Assembly (NCBI RefSeq): GCF_918797505.1
Contig: NC_092793.1
Location: 49,402,243 to 49,466,242 of the forward strand
DNA: 64,000 nt
Origin: Bemisia tabaci
Taxonomy: Eukaryota > Arthropoda > Insecta > Hemiptera > Aleyrodidae
Reading direction: 5' to 3'
Shown: in pieces, positions 21,665 to 30,884 of the stretch
Layout: each line of letters starts with the position of its first letter
Numbering within the stretch: the stretch's first letter is position 1
Notes under the pieces: model-generated
Seen by the model: the letters and a program-made list of their open reading frames with translations, nothing else
Database searches by the model: none
What the model was told of the DNA's origin: nothing
Translations under genes and position numbers: made by a program

Positions 21665-24600
21665 TAATTCGTTTAAAAAAGGGAGGGATTTCATGAAAAT
21701 ACTTTGAAAGGATGGTATGGAGGTCAGAAAGTGGAGGGAAAATTTTGGATCTTAATTGTTGATATGTGGGGCAAGTTATTAAAACATGTTTAACTGAGAG
21801 AGGGACATTACAAGAGATGCAGGTCGGGGGTTGGACTTTCTTGATGATGTATTGGTGGGTGAAAGACGTGTGCCCAATGCACAGCCGGGTTAATTTTACT
21901 TGATCTGCTCGTGGTAGACCAGAAAGTTGAGGGAATACGGACATTGGAGGATTTCTGTGTTGGCAATACACTGTCCACTCTTGTTGCCAATTTTTGACGA
22001 TTTCTTTTTTGATGTACTTGTTGAGGTCCTCGGCTATGACAGTTAGGGGGAGGAAGGGGCCAGCAGATGAAGCGGCTTCTCTCGCCAGAGTATCGGCTTC
22101 CGTGTTTCCAGCAACGCCTACATGTCCCGGGCACCAGCAGAATGCAATTGAGAAATTCAGGGAGAGAAGATGATGTAGGGAATTTTGGATTTGGATAATG
22201 AGTGGATTGGAACCAGGGACAGTTTGGAGGGCAGACAGAACACTCAGTGAGTCAGAGCATATAATGGCTTTTTTATCTTCTGTCTCTTGAAGAAAATTTA
22301 ATGCTTGGTGTATAGCAAAGGCTTCGGCAGTAAAAATTGAGGCAATGGGAGACAGCTTGAAGGATCTAGACTCATTTTGTGTGATAAAAGCACATCCTGT
22401 TTGGCTGTTTTCCAGTTTGGATCCATCGGTGTAAATTTGTTTATAGTCTTGATAATTTTCCAATGTCGAGAAAAAGTTACTTCGTAATTCGGCATGGGAT
22501 GTATCGGACTTTGATAAAGAGCAGGAGTTGAGGTGAATTTCAATATTAGGAGGGGTCCAGGGAGGAAAATTGAGATTTGCAGCTGGAATAACGTCAGAAA
22601 AATTGAACTTAGAAAAGAAGGTATCATAGAATGGGATCTCAGCCCTCGCCTCAAAGCAATCTTCAATAGCAGGATTACTTGGATGGCTCACTAGTTTAGT
22701 GACATAGCCTGCCAGTAATTGATATCTTCTGTGTTGAAGTGAGGGCTCTTGTGCTTCAACTTCAATACTAACGACAGGACTTGTCCGATAGGCACCAGTA
22801 GCTAGTCTGATGCAAGAGTTATGAATACTGTCTAACTTTTTAAGTAAAGAGCGATTTGCGGAGCCATAAAGAATAGAACCATAATCAAGTTTTGATCGTA
22901 TAAACGATCTGTAAATTTTAAGCAACGTTGGTTTATCAGCTCCCCACGAAGTGTGAGCTAAATATTTCATAATATTCATTCTTTGTTTGCATTTGGATTC
23001 AAGTGCCAATATATGTTCTTTCCATGTTAATTTTCTGTCAAAAATTAAACCAAGGAAGCGAATTGATTCGACGAATTCAAGTTTTGTCCCTCCCATACGC
23101 AGAGAAATACGAGGGATTTTGTGTTTCTTAGAAAAGATGATACCCTTACTTTTGATTGGGGAGAAGGTGAACCCTGATTTCTCCGACCAATCTTCTAGGT
23201 TTTGAATAACCTTTTGGAGGAGAAGTTTGGCATACTTGACATTTTTAGTTGTGAAATAGATGCAAAAGTCGTCCACGAATAGAGATTTGTGTACATTCTG
23301 CGGTAGGCATTGAGTTATATCATTGATAGCTATAAGAAAAAGCAGCACACTCAAGACACTGCCTTGAGGGACCCCATTTTCTTGAGAGGTAGGTTTTGAG
23401 AGAACAGAATTGACTTTGACTTGAAATTTCCGATCACGCAGGAAATTTTGAATGAAAAAAGGTAAATTACCACGTAGGCCCCATTTATGTAAAGTTTTCA
23501 AAACTTTATGCTTCCATGTAGTGTCGTATGCTTTTTGAATGTCAAACATGAGGGCGACAGTGTATGCTTTTTTGGAAAAACCTTTCAGAATTTGTGACTG
23601 TAATCGAATCAGGTTGTCTAAAGTTGAGCGCTTTTTTCGAGCACCGCTTTGAATATTAGAGAGGAGAGAATGTTTTTCAATAAACCAAGTGAGACGTTTA
23701 GCCACAAGTTGCTCATAGATTTTGCACAGAGTAGAAGTCAGTGAGATTGGTCGAAGTTTTGAAGCATCCAATCTGTTAGTGCTATCTTTTGGTATAGGAA
23801 TGACTGTAGCCATATGCCATTCTTCTGGGAAATATTGAGACGTCCAATATGAGTTAAACATATCTAGAAGGAAGTGCATCATATTATCAGGAAGATTTTT
23901 AATCATCAAATTATGTACTTGATCTGGACCCGGAGCCGATTTTTTAAGTTTTGCAATAACTTGTTTCAGTTCTTTAAAGGAGAAAAGTTTATTATATAGT
24001 TCAGAATTAGTTTGAGAGGTAAAATCTGGAACGGAAGTTTCTTCCCTAGACTTAAAATCTAAGAAGCGTTTGGAGTAATTTTCATTGCTTGAATTTTTTT
24101 GGAAATTCAAGGCAATAATATCAGCAATGTCTTTGGAATCCGAAAAAATTTTCCGATCATGTATAATGTTCGGAAAATCTAAAGATTGATGATTTCCTGC
24201 AATTTTACGAATGTTTTTCCATACCTCTGAGACAGGAGTGTTGGATGTGAGTTGAGATACAAATTTAAACCATGATTTGCGTTTAGCTTCTCTGATTGTT
24301 CTTTTGGCAATTGCTCGACTTTTTTTGAAGTTAATCCAATTTTCATCAGTAGGCTCACGTTTAAATAATCTGAAAAGCTTATTTCTTTGAGAAATTACAA
24401 GTTGGCAATCATTGTTCCACCAAGGAACTAAGATTCTTTTATTTTTCCCCGCTTTGAAATGGGGGATAGAAAGCGTTGCAGCATGAAAAATTATCTCTTT
24501 GAATTTCAAAAGTTTTTCATCTGGATTCTCAGGGAGTTCAGTCACAGAACTGCATATTGAACGAAATTTAGACCAGTCAGCTTGATCTAATTTCCATTTT

Positions 24601-25274
24601 GTAAATGGGTCATTTGGAACTGATTGCTTAGGATTTAAGAAGGTAGTGATAATTGGAAAGTGATCACTGGAACATAAATCTCCGTGGACAAACCATTGTA
24701 ATTTGGGCAAAAGATCAAGGGAGCATATCGTTAGATCAATGCTACTAAATGTTTTGGAGGAGTAAGAAAAAAAAGTAGGAATTTGAGAATTTAAGAGCGC
24801 CAGTTGATTATTGAAAATAAAATTTTCACAAGCTCTACCATTAGTGTCTAATTTATTTCCTCCCCAAATGGGATTATGAGCATTAAAATCCCCACAAATA
24901 ATGAATGGAGATGGAAGCTGTGTTTTAATTGAGACGAGTTCGTCTTCAGTTATTTTTTGGCAGTATATGTTGCAAATAGAAATATTCATGTTACTTATGG
25001 TTAACTGAATAGCAACTACCTGGTGATTAGACTGGACTGGAATTTGTCGTGGAGAGTGGGAATTTTTGGCAAAAAGAGCAACACCGCCGCAAGCTGATAG
25101 GCCTTCTATATAATCCTTTTTGAATAACACATAATTTTTGATTGATGGTTTATGGGAGGGCTTAAATTTGGTTTCCTGAAGTGCGATGACAGATGGATGG
25201 ATTTGATTTATAAGGAGGTTTAATTCAGCAGTATGGGCATAATACCCATCTGCATTCCATTGCAAAAGGGCCAT
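21651..25274 (-). CDS. retrotransposon ORF2: endonuclease, reverse transcriptase, RNase H
   Basis: A 1207-residue polyprotein that would nick target DNA and copy the element RNA into the genome. From the N-terminus: an APE-type endonuclease (QWNADG 5-10, ALQETK 31-36, GDFNAH 128-133, SSDH 202-205). Then a reverse transcriptase with LRPISLTS 507-514, FDIQKAYD 577-584, GVPQGSVLS 634-642 and the catalytic FVDD 666-669. Then an RNase H domain with acidic residues D950 (YTDGS), E984, D1008 and D1061 near GHVGVAGN. Last, a C-terminal CX2CX7HX4C motif at 1152-1168. All key residues are present, and the length is normal for an I-type ORF2. The start ATG lies 5 nt after the ORF1 stop in a different frame, so translation probably depends on reinitiation. 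RNase H argues against a plain Jockey or R1 element. Confidence 0.95.
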   Translation of the reverse strand: MALLQWNADGYYAHTAELNLLINQIHPSVIALQETKFKPSHKPSIKNYVLFKKDYIEGLSACGGVALFAKNSHSPRQIPVQSNHQVVAIQLTISNMNISICNIYCQKITEDELVSIKTQLPSPFIICGDFNAHNPIWGGNKLDTNGRACENFIFNNQLALLNSQIPTFFSYSSKTFSSIDLTICSLDLLPKLQWFVHGDLCSSDHFPIITTFLNPKQSVPNDPFTKWKLDQADWSKFRSICSSVTELPENPDEKLLKFKEIIFHAATLSIPHFKAGKNKRILVPWWNNDCQLVISQRNKLFRLFKREPTDENWINFKKSRAIAKRTIREAKRKSWFKFVSQLTSNTPVSEVWKNIRKIAGNHQSLDFPNIIHDRKIFSDSKDIADIIALNFQKNSSNENYSKRFLDFKSREETSVPDFTSQTNSELYNKLFSFKELKQVIAKLKKSAPGPDQVHNLMIKNLPDNMMHFLLDMFNSYWTSQYFPEEWHMATVIPIPKDSTNRLDASKLRPISLTSTLCKIYEQLVAKRLTWFIEKHSLLSNIQSGARKKRSTLDNLIRLQSQILKGFSKKAYTVALMFDIQKAYDTTWKHKVLKTLHKWGLRGNLPFFIQNFLRDRKFQVKVNSVLSKPTSQENGVPQGSVLSVLLFLIAINDITQCLPQNVHKSLFVDDFCIYFTTKNVKYAKLLLQKVIQNLEDWSEKSGFTFSPIKSKGIIFSKKHKIPRISLRMGGTKLEFVESIRFLGLIFDRKLTWKEHILALESKCKQRMNIMKYLAHTSWGADKPTLLKIYRSFIRSKLDYGSILYGSANRSLLKKLDSIHNSCIRLATGAYRTSPVVSIEVEAQEPSLQHRRYQLLAGYVTKLVSHPSNPAIEDCFEARAEIPFYDTFFSKFNFSDVIPAANLNFPPWTPPNIEIHLNSCSLSKSDTSHAELRSNFFSTLENYQDYKQIYTDGSKLENSQTGCAFITQNESRSFKLSPIASIFTAEAFAIHQALNFLQETEDKKAIICSDSLSVLSALQTVPGSNPLIIQIQNSLHHLLSLNFSIAFCWCPGHVGVAGNTEADTLAREAASSAGPFLPLTVIAEDLNKYIKKEIVKNWQQEWTVYCQHRNPPMSVFPQLSGLPRADQVKLTRLCIGHTSFTHQYIIKKVQPPTCISCNVPLSVKHVLITCPTYQQLRSKIFPPLSDLHTILSKYFHEIPPFFKRINLQI

Positions 25275-25279
25275 AATGT

Positions 25280-26866
25280 TTAACTTTTAGGGGGAGGAGA
25301 GGCACAGTTGGAGGAAAAATCAGAAAGCATCTCATCATCAGCAATCTCCAGCTGGCTTTCTTCGGGAAAATCTAAGTTCATCTCAATAGCCTCAATGAGG
25401 CGCGAGATCCTTCCCTTTAAATTTCGATTTAATTTCTCAGATTTTATTGTAATTAACACATCACGAAGTTTTTCGAAATCATCGGTGTATACTGAAACAA
25501 TTTCTAAGGGATTTTTAGAATTTTTAGTTTCAGCAAAAATTTTCTTCAAATCTGATGAAGTAAATTTGACCTCTGAATTGTCTTGCAGTACATTTTTAAT
25601 GGCAGTGTAGAGGAGTTTATTTTCTTCGTCCAGAAGTTTTTGTTTATTTGAGGAGGGTGGTTTGAGAGGATAGGTGATTGGGTTCTTTGACGTTGTTTCA
25701 TCTTGAGGTTTGACATTTGGGGGAGAGGCGTGAGAGGAAGAATTTACCTTAGTGTTTTGTGAAGGGTTATGCACAGAGGAAGTAGGATTTGTCTCTGGAA
25801 TCATCTCTGAGAGTTTTATATTTGTACTGAGGGTGTCCCTAAGTTCAGTATCTAAATTTTCAGTCTCAACATCCATGTGTTTCCCTGCTGATGTCTCTTC
25901 CTGCACGAGCTGTTCAGAAGCCCTTTGATGCTTTTGGAGTCTATCAGCAAGAGATCCGACGTTTGAAGGAGTTCCATTTTTAGTTGAAGACGATAATTTT
26001 TTCGCACATTCAGCAGTTTTGTGATTGGTTAGGTAATTGCAATGAAAACATCGTGGGTCCTCTACTGATAAGAAGATTCGGACTTCTTCTCCATCATGAG
26101 GGATTAAGAGGGATGGAGGGAGGGCATGAGAGTTGACGTCCTTAAGAATGAAGGTTTCACGACGAAAGGACTTAATATGTTGAAATTTAGGGTCTTTCAG
26201 TCCAGCCGATATGAGTTGCATGGGTGAGACAACTTTTACAAATTGGGAAACAGCTTCAATTAATTTTTCGTTGGTCATGTTAGGCATTACATTTGATAGG
26301 ACCAGACGAAAAGCAGGATTAATGAGTCGCCTGATGGGAAGGGGGCCGACAGCAGTGTTGATAAATCTTGAGTTGCAAGCATTATCAACCAACTTTTCAG
26401 ATGATAAATAGATGCATATTCGATTATTAGAAATTTTGGAGGCATAAAGAATATCTGACGGAGGAATAACCTTTGAAATTTCATTCAGATAATCAGTTAA
26501 TGTGAGGCTTTGGTTAGCAGGAATTATGATAGCATGTTTCTTAGAAAGTTGATCACCTGCAATCGTTGTCATTGAGTTCGAGTTCTGTGCATTCTTAAAC
26601 GCGGTAGAATAGGAAGTAGATGGAGCGGCAGGAGAGGGGGGCATGGTCTTATCAGTAACCACGGACTGCATAGTAGGAGTAATAGGCTGGGCGATGGATT
26701 GATTGATGTCGTCCTGGGGCATCTTGGAGACAACCGTAGGATGAGGATCAGTGGGGAGCGATTGGGAGGAGGGGGGAGTCAGCTGTTTAATAATTTTTGA
26801 AGAGGTTGATTCGTCTGAAGAGCAGTCCATTTTCGAAGAGCGTTTCTGTTTCCTGCCCCGTTTCAT
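25280..26866 (-). CDS. retrotransposon ORF1: gag-like nucleic-acid-binding protein
   Basis: A 528-residue protein counted from the first ATG at 26866. The frame is open for 15 more codons upstream, but without an ATG. It begins basic (MKRGRKQKRSSK) and continues into a Ser/Thr/Pro-rich region. A central domain around residues 95-250 looks RRM-like in its hydrophobic pattern (inference). A zinc-knuckle-like CFHC followed by H and C lies at residues 273-287. Its spacing is CX2CX5HX4C, one residue longer than the usual CX2CX4HX4C. The C-terminal half is charged and low in complexity. By analogy with other non-LTR elements it should coat the RNA and form the ribonucleoprotein. It stops 5 nt before ORF2, and no stop or frameshift interrupts it. 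Confidence 0.88.
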   Translation of the reverse strand: MKRGRKQKRSSKMDCSSDESTSSKIIKQLTPPSSQSLPTDPHPTVVSKMPQDDINQSIAQPITPTMQSVVTDKTMPPSPAAPSTSYSTAFKNAQNSNSMTTIAGDQLSKKHAIIIPANQSLTLTDYLNEISKVIPPSDILYASKISNNRICIYLSSEKLVDNACNSRFINTAVGPLPIRRLINPAFRLVLSNVMPNMTNEKLIEAVSQFVKVVSPMQLISAGLKDPKFQHIKSFRRETFILKDVNSHALPPSLLIPHDGEEVRIFLSVEDPRCFHCNYLTNHKTAECAKKLSSSTKNGTPSNVGSLADRLQKHQRASEQLVQEETSAGKHMDVETENLDTELRDTLSTNIKLSEMIPETNPTSSVHNPSQNTKVNSSSHASPPNVKPQDETTSKNPITYPLKPPSSNKQKLLDEENKLLYTAIKNVLQDNSEVKFTSSDLKKIFAETKNSKNPLEIVSVYTDDFEKLRDVLITIKSEKLNRNLKGRISRLIEAIEMNLDFPEESQLEIADDEMLSDFSSNCASPPPKS

Positions 26867-27205
26867 CGTGAAGAGGAGGGAGAGGAGAGTAGACACGACT
26901 GGAAGCGTCACCTATGGATTCTCCGCTGCGACGGTATCCATGGAAACACAGCACAATTTCACTCGCGATTATAGTTTTGTGATCACATTCTATTTTAGGG
27001 AAAGAAATGACGATTTCGCAAAAAAACAAAGGGGGACAATGGACCAGTACTAGGTCACACAAGGATCCAAAAGGATTCTTTGGATAGGGCACGAAAAACT
27101 GCACAAACCGATATAACTTTCATTCAAGCTTTCGCGCCAAATCGACTCGAAAAAACGAAAATTCGCCGGAGCACAATCGCGCGCGTGCGGTCGGACCGAT
27201 CTCTC
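26867..27205 (-). promoter_or_regulatory. presumed 5-prime UTR and internal promoter of the retrotransposon
   Basis: About 340 nt between the first ATG and the upstream microsatellite. Elements of this class carry an internal promoter here; that is family knowledge, and no specific promoter motif was verified. The distal end is CpG-rich (CGCACGCGCGCGATTG on the minus strand). Confidence 0.45.
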
Positions 27206-27266
27206 TATGTATGTCTATGTATGTATGTATGTATGTATGTATGTATGTATGTATGTATGTATGTAT
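27206..27266. repeat. (ATGT)n microsatellite at the 5-prime end of the retrotransposon
   Basis: About 15 ATGT units, with an interrupted stretch TATGTATGTC at the left. On the element strand this is (CATA)n immediately before the presumed 5-prime end. It matches the CATA-type tail at the other end. Confidence 0.93.
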
Positions 27267-27636
27267 TTCCGCCTTTTGAAGATTTTTCGATTTTTGAGTG
27301 GTTATATCTTTCTTACGTTGAAAGATATTTTGACCAATTTTTTTGCATTTTGTAGAGACTCATTAGGACTACTATTCTGCGAAAAAAAATTGAAATTTGA
27401 GGCAATAGATTTTGAGGGGTGGGGCTCGAAAGTGGGGGGAGGTCAAATCTTGTCCACTCGATAACTCGAGCGAAAATGAATATTTTGAGCTGAAATTTTT
27501 ACGGGTGGTAGTTCTCTCCTAGGACTGGTTTGGTATTGAATTTGAGCTAAATCGGCCGAGCCGTTTAAAAATGGCGAGCTTTGAAAGTTTTAGGCGAGGG
27601 GTGCGCGGCATGAGGGGAGCCGGCCGGAGCAGGGCC
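27267..27636. other. no gene; uncharacterised repeat-like sequence
   Basis: Contains GAGCTAAATCGGCCGAGCCG and T/G-rich blocks that look like dispersed repeat DNA, but no element ends could be assigned. Confidence 0.4.
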
Positions 27637-27783
27637 GCACAGTGGGTCGGGGGAGAAAGTTTTTGGACAAGCTGATCGTCGCACAGTGGGTCAGGGGAGA
27701 GAAGTTTTTGGACAAACTTTTCGTCGCACAGTGGGTCAGGGGAAGGAAGATTCTGGACAAATTGTTCGTCGCACAGTGGGTCA
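27637..27783 (+). repeat. tandem array of Transib-like transposon ends, about 45-bp period
   Basis: CACAGTGGGTC occurs with GCACAG starts at 27637, 27681, 27726 and 27771 (spacings 44, 45, 45). The last three heptamers are each preceded by CGTCG. After the heptamer the unit reads GGGTCAGGGGAGAGAAGTTT and TTGGACAAA. This parallels the end sequence of the elements at 44337 and 63549 (CACAGTGG, GGGAGAG, TTGGACATGA). The multiple-of-three period keeps a frame open (repeats like FLDKLFVAQWVRG), but this is not evidence for a gene. Confidence 0.8.
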
Positions 27784-28008
27784 GGTTAAATGATCTGTTC
27801 TTGAACAAAATCTCACCATTTAACCGTCACAACCTTTCGCAGCGCGTTCGCTGGCAACGTACGCAACTACTATCTTGTGCTCAAGAAATTAATTCATTCC
27901 CTTACAGATTGATCCCCCCCCCCCCTTCGGAAAATACACTCTTCCCGCGGTGGACGCGCGGGTCGCTTAAGAAGACAGAACAACTGGAATGGACACTCAA
28001 ACTAAAAA
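27784..28008. other. no gene; sequence between the array and the hairpin cluster
   Basis: Includes an inverted pair GGTTAAATG / CATTTAACC (about 27783-27825) and a C-run at about 27906-27915. Confidence 0.5.
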
Positions 28009-28100
28009 GCGCGCGCGAAGCGCGCGTCCTGGGGGGGCTTGGGGGGGCGAAGCCCCCCCAAAAAACCGGCGCGGAGCGAAGCGGAGCGCCGGTTTTTTTT
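28009..28100. repeat. cluster of three GC hairpins, each closing on GCGAAGC
   Basis: Hairpin 1 (28009-28027) is GCGCGCGC-GAA-GCGCGCGT. Hairpin 2 (28039-28061) is a perfect TTGGGGGGGC-GAA-GCCCCCCCAA. Hairpin 3 (28060-28100) pairs AAAAAACCGGCGC with GCGCCGGTTTTTT around a loop that itself contains GCGAAGC. GCGAAGC is known as an unusually stable DNA mini-hairpin. Hairpin 3 looks like a Rho-independent terminator, which has no expected role in nuclear DNA. Confidence 0.9.
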
Positions 28101-29741
28101 AATCCATTTTGTGCACTTTGATGAAAAGCTCTCTAGTCTCTACCGACTTACGCATATCAATTACTTTCTTGCTAACGTCGTTGTTTTGAGAGCAAACTCC
28201 TGGGTATGCGTTTATGAGCGATTAAAAATAAGGAGTATTAGAGGAGAAGTAGAATTATTGAGAGATGTGAAAGAAGGTGGGGGTCTTAAAAAATAGTAGG
28301 GATCATAATAATTGAAGAAACCTATGAGCCTACATTATATCGCTTCCGCTTTGTTCATCAGAGCTTTCTGAGAGATTTCCCGATAAAGAAAAGTATTTCG
28401 AAACACACGGTAGGCTGTAGGTCATGTCCCTTTGCAGACGTGTGCCTTGCGCAAGTGCGCATTTTTTCATCCTACCGTGTCGTAAGTACCCCATCCGTCT
28501 GATCCAGCGCTATAATTGCGGACCTATGGAGGCTCAGTTGCATAAGATAGAATATTTTTCGGCTTTCGTCATGTAGAAATCGGTGCAGATTTCCGTAATC
28601 TGACAATGCTCACCACGTGAGGTGTTAGCTGCAAACCGTTGTCTTCGTGTTGGCGCGGCTCCAAAGCTACCCGTTTTGCTTTTGCCAAGCTATGAAATTC
28701 ATGCCGGATTTTGACGAGACGGAGGGAGAGGAAGGGATATCGCAGGAGAAAGAGGAGGAGGTAGGGAATATTACTTCCCTTCGGAATATTTATTTCGACG
28801 TCTTTTGAAAGTTTTGACTGTGTCAGTATATTTCTATTTCGTTAACAACTGTATCCGAACATAAGTGAAATGAATATTTACCTTAAGCACCTGAATATTT
28901 AAAATATTAGATTAGGTTACATAGGATTAAGAATCGATTAATTTAAACCCGGCAGGGCTTTCAATAGGAAAGCCTTCCGTTCTTACCTTCCCGTATGAAT
29001 GTATCAAAGTATGTCTGAACGGAAGCGTTTGTATGAGTAATGCCTCGGTGACCAAAACTCGATTTTCACTTGGTTTTACTGTTGAATTTTGTTAAATTGT
29101 ATAATTTTTGAATTTTACTTGAGATGCGTAAAATTGTCCTTTCAGTGATGCTGTGTGAAGATCTACACGAATTCCCCTCGTTCGCATTTTAAATCATATG
29201 GGGATAAGGAAAGGAGCCGTTATTGACTGATATGAAACGGCTTTAAAATTCTCAAGCAGAGACTTGTTTGCTGAACGCAACTTCCAACGCGCTTTTAATG
29301 AAATATCATTACTTGGAGAGCAGGATTAATCCTGGAAAGTAACTTTAACACAATAGGAAGTCCGGTGGGGGTGTGTAAAATATCTCGTCCCTGGTTTCAT
29401 CGTGAGGTTGGAGCCGTAGCGCGGGAGTTCGCTCGTGTTGAACTCGTCAAAAATTGGAGCCCCCCCCCCCCCTTCCCGCCCCCGGGGCATGTTGAATGCA
29501 CAAAAAGCCAGGGCACCGGTTGCATCTGCCTGTTTTATGAATGAGATCCTCATCCGCTGCCCCGCACGGTCGGGCCGGGCTCCACCCCCCCCCCCCCCCC
29601 CCGCCAGCGCCGATGCATTTCCCGATTCGTTCAATATTTATTCCATGAGAGGCCGCGGCCGTTGTCGTCGCACAACCGGCCCCGACTGAACTCCTGGCAA
29701 CTCTCGGAAAAGTGTGCGCGTCAGTCGATACATTAAGATTA
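28101..29741. other. no gene recognised
   Basis: C-runs lie near 29460-29472 and 29584-29601. No exon or element could be supported. Confidence 0.45.
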
Positions 29742-29960
29742 CTCTGGAAAAAACACATTGGATCTATAGTCCAGACTCTTGAAAACATTGACAAGAAAAA
29801 ATACTCTTGATTCAATCGGATTTTTGCTTGAATCAAAACGAAATCTGCTTGAATTAAGAGGCTTGGTTCTTCTGATTCTGATTGAATCAAGAGTACTTTT
29901 TCTTGTCGATGTTTTTAAGAGTCTGGACTCTAGATCCAATGTGGTTTTTTTCTTCCAGTG
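29742..29960. mobile_element. fold-back MITE, CACTGG family, copy D (core shortened)
   Basis: The left end has mutated to CTCTGG; the right end is CCAGTG. The core after GGCTTGGTTCTT is shorter than in other copies, so the element is about 219 bp. Confidence 0.88.
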
Positions 29961-30618
29961 CATTATTTCGTTCGTCGATGGTAAGAGTGCAAAACCATGT
30001 ATCTCAGTTTGCAACGTTGCAGACTATCGACCATAGTTTATTTTTATCTTTAAAAACCAGTCAACGTGGACCGACAGCATGCCGAAAACATTCTGAGGGT
30101 ACTAGGATGACTATGAGCGGAACTAGGAAGTTTTTGCGGGAGGCATTCTCGTCAAGGGAGGTCTAGGGGACAGGGGACGCGAAAAAACCTCCCCGTAAAA
30201 TGAGGTCTGTGAAACTCCCGTAGATCCAACGGGAGGCTCGGGCGATTGCTTTAGCCTCAAAGAGGGTCCGGGGGCGCCTCCTCCAGAAAATTTTGACAAA
30301 TTGAGCCATCGCAGGGGCATTTATGAACTTCCCTTACCAACTAATGGAATAAATCAAAATGTCAAAGGTAAAACAAATGTCTTCCTCTTATTTAGCAAAA
30401 TCTCTCTTTTTAAAAGTAAAATCAACCAAAAAGTGTAATATCTTAAATTGGGTCGAAACTAAAGAAAACTGTTTAGAATTTTACAAATGTAAAGTAACCA
30501 TTTTTTTTTCATTTGTTAAATTGGGGAGGTACAATAATTAAATATTATTTTCATATAAAAATGAGTCAACCCCGGTCCCATACTAGTTCCGCCCATGAAG
30601 ATGATTCCATTTTCGATC
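29961..30618. other. no gene; contains a diverged dispersed repeat
   Basis: The sequence near 29980-30035 (ACCATGTATCTCAGTTTGCA) resembles one arm of the inverted repeat at 45458 (ACCACGTATCTCGTTTGCGG). Nothing else was recognised. Confidence 0.5.
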
Positions 30619-30620
30619 AG

Positions 30621-30884
30621 CGGGTCGATTATTGTAATTGATAGACAAAGCTATAGACAAAGAAGACAAAACGAGTATCCTGTTGGTGGGAGTGGGTGGA
30701 TGCGATGGACGAAGGAAGTAAGTAATAGACTAACGAACAGCAAACCACGAGAGACCCTATAGTTAGTCCATCATTTTCTCCCTTAGTCTGTCGGAACCAC
30801 CCACTTCAACCAACGAGAATGCTCCGTACTCCCTATGTCTTCTTTGTCTATCGTTTTGTCTATCAATTTCAATAATCAGCCCGC
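30621..30884. mobile_element. MITE, GCGGGCTGATTATTG family, copy 2
   Basis: The ends are GCGGGTCGATTATTGTAATT and AATTTCAATAATCAGCCCGC. The doubled GATAGACAAAG motif is mirrored as CTTTGTCTATC. Confidence 0.88.

Larger units (their letters stand above)
21421..27205 (-). mobile_element. full-length non-LTR retrotransposon with RNase H (I-like), approximate limits
   Basis: Two intact adjacent frames on the minus strand encode a gag-like protein and an EN-RT-RNase H protein. The 5-prime UTR lies between about 27205 and 26866. The 3-prime UTR runs from 21650 to about 21461, with AATAAA near its end. Both outer limits coincide with ACAT/ATGT microsatellites (21417-21460 and 27206-27266). The exact 5-prime end is not defined, because the target duplication is hidden in simple sequence. 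RNase H and the C-terminal Cys-His motif point to the I/Nimb side of the Jockey-I group. No stop or frameshift was seen, so the copy is recent and could be active. Confidence 0.9.

Noticed and set aside
22298..22666. Overlapping minus-strand frame within ORF2
   Set aside because: A shadow of the RT/RNase H region in another frame, without recognisable motifs.
28060..28100. Rho-independent transcription terminator
   Set aside because: The shape fits, but there is no bacterial gene nearby and the surroundings are clearly nuclear arthropod DNA. Kept as a structural curiosity.
27642..28121. A 159-codon frame encoding FLDKLFVAQWVRG-type repeats
   Set aside because: The 45-bp tandem unit is a multiple of three, so a frame stays open by chance. 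The units look like transposon ends, and the 3-prime part runs through the GC hairpins.
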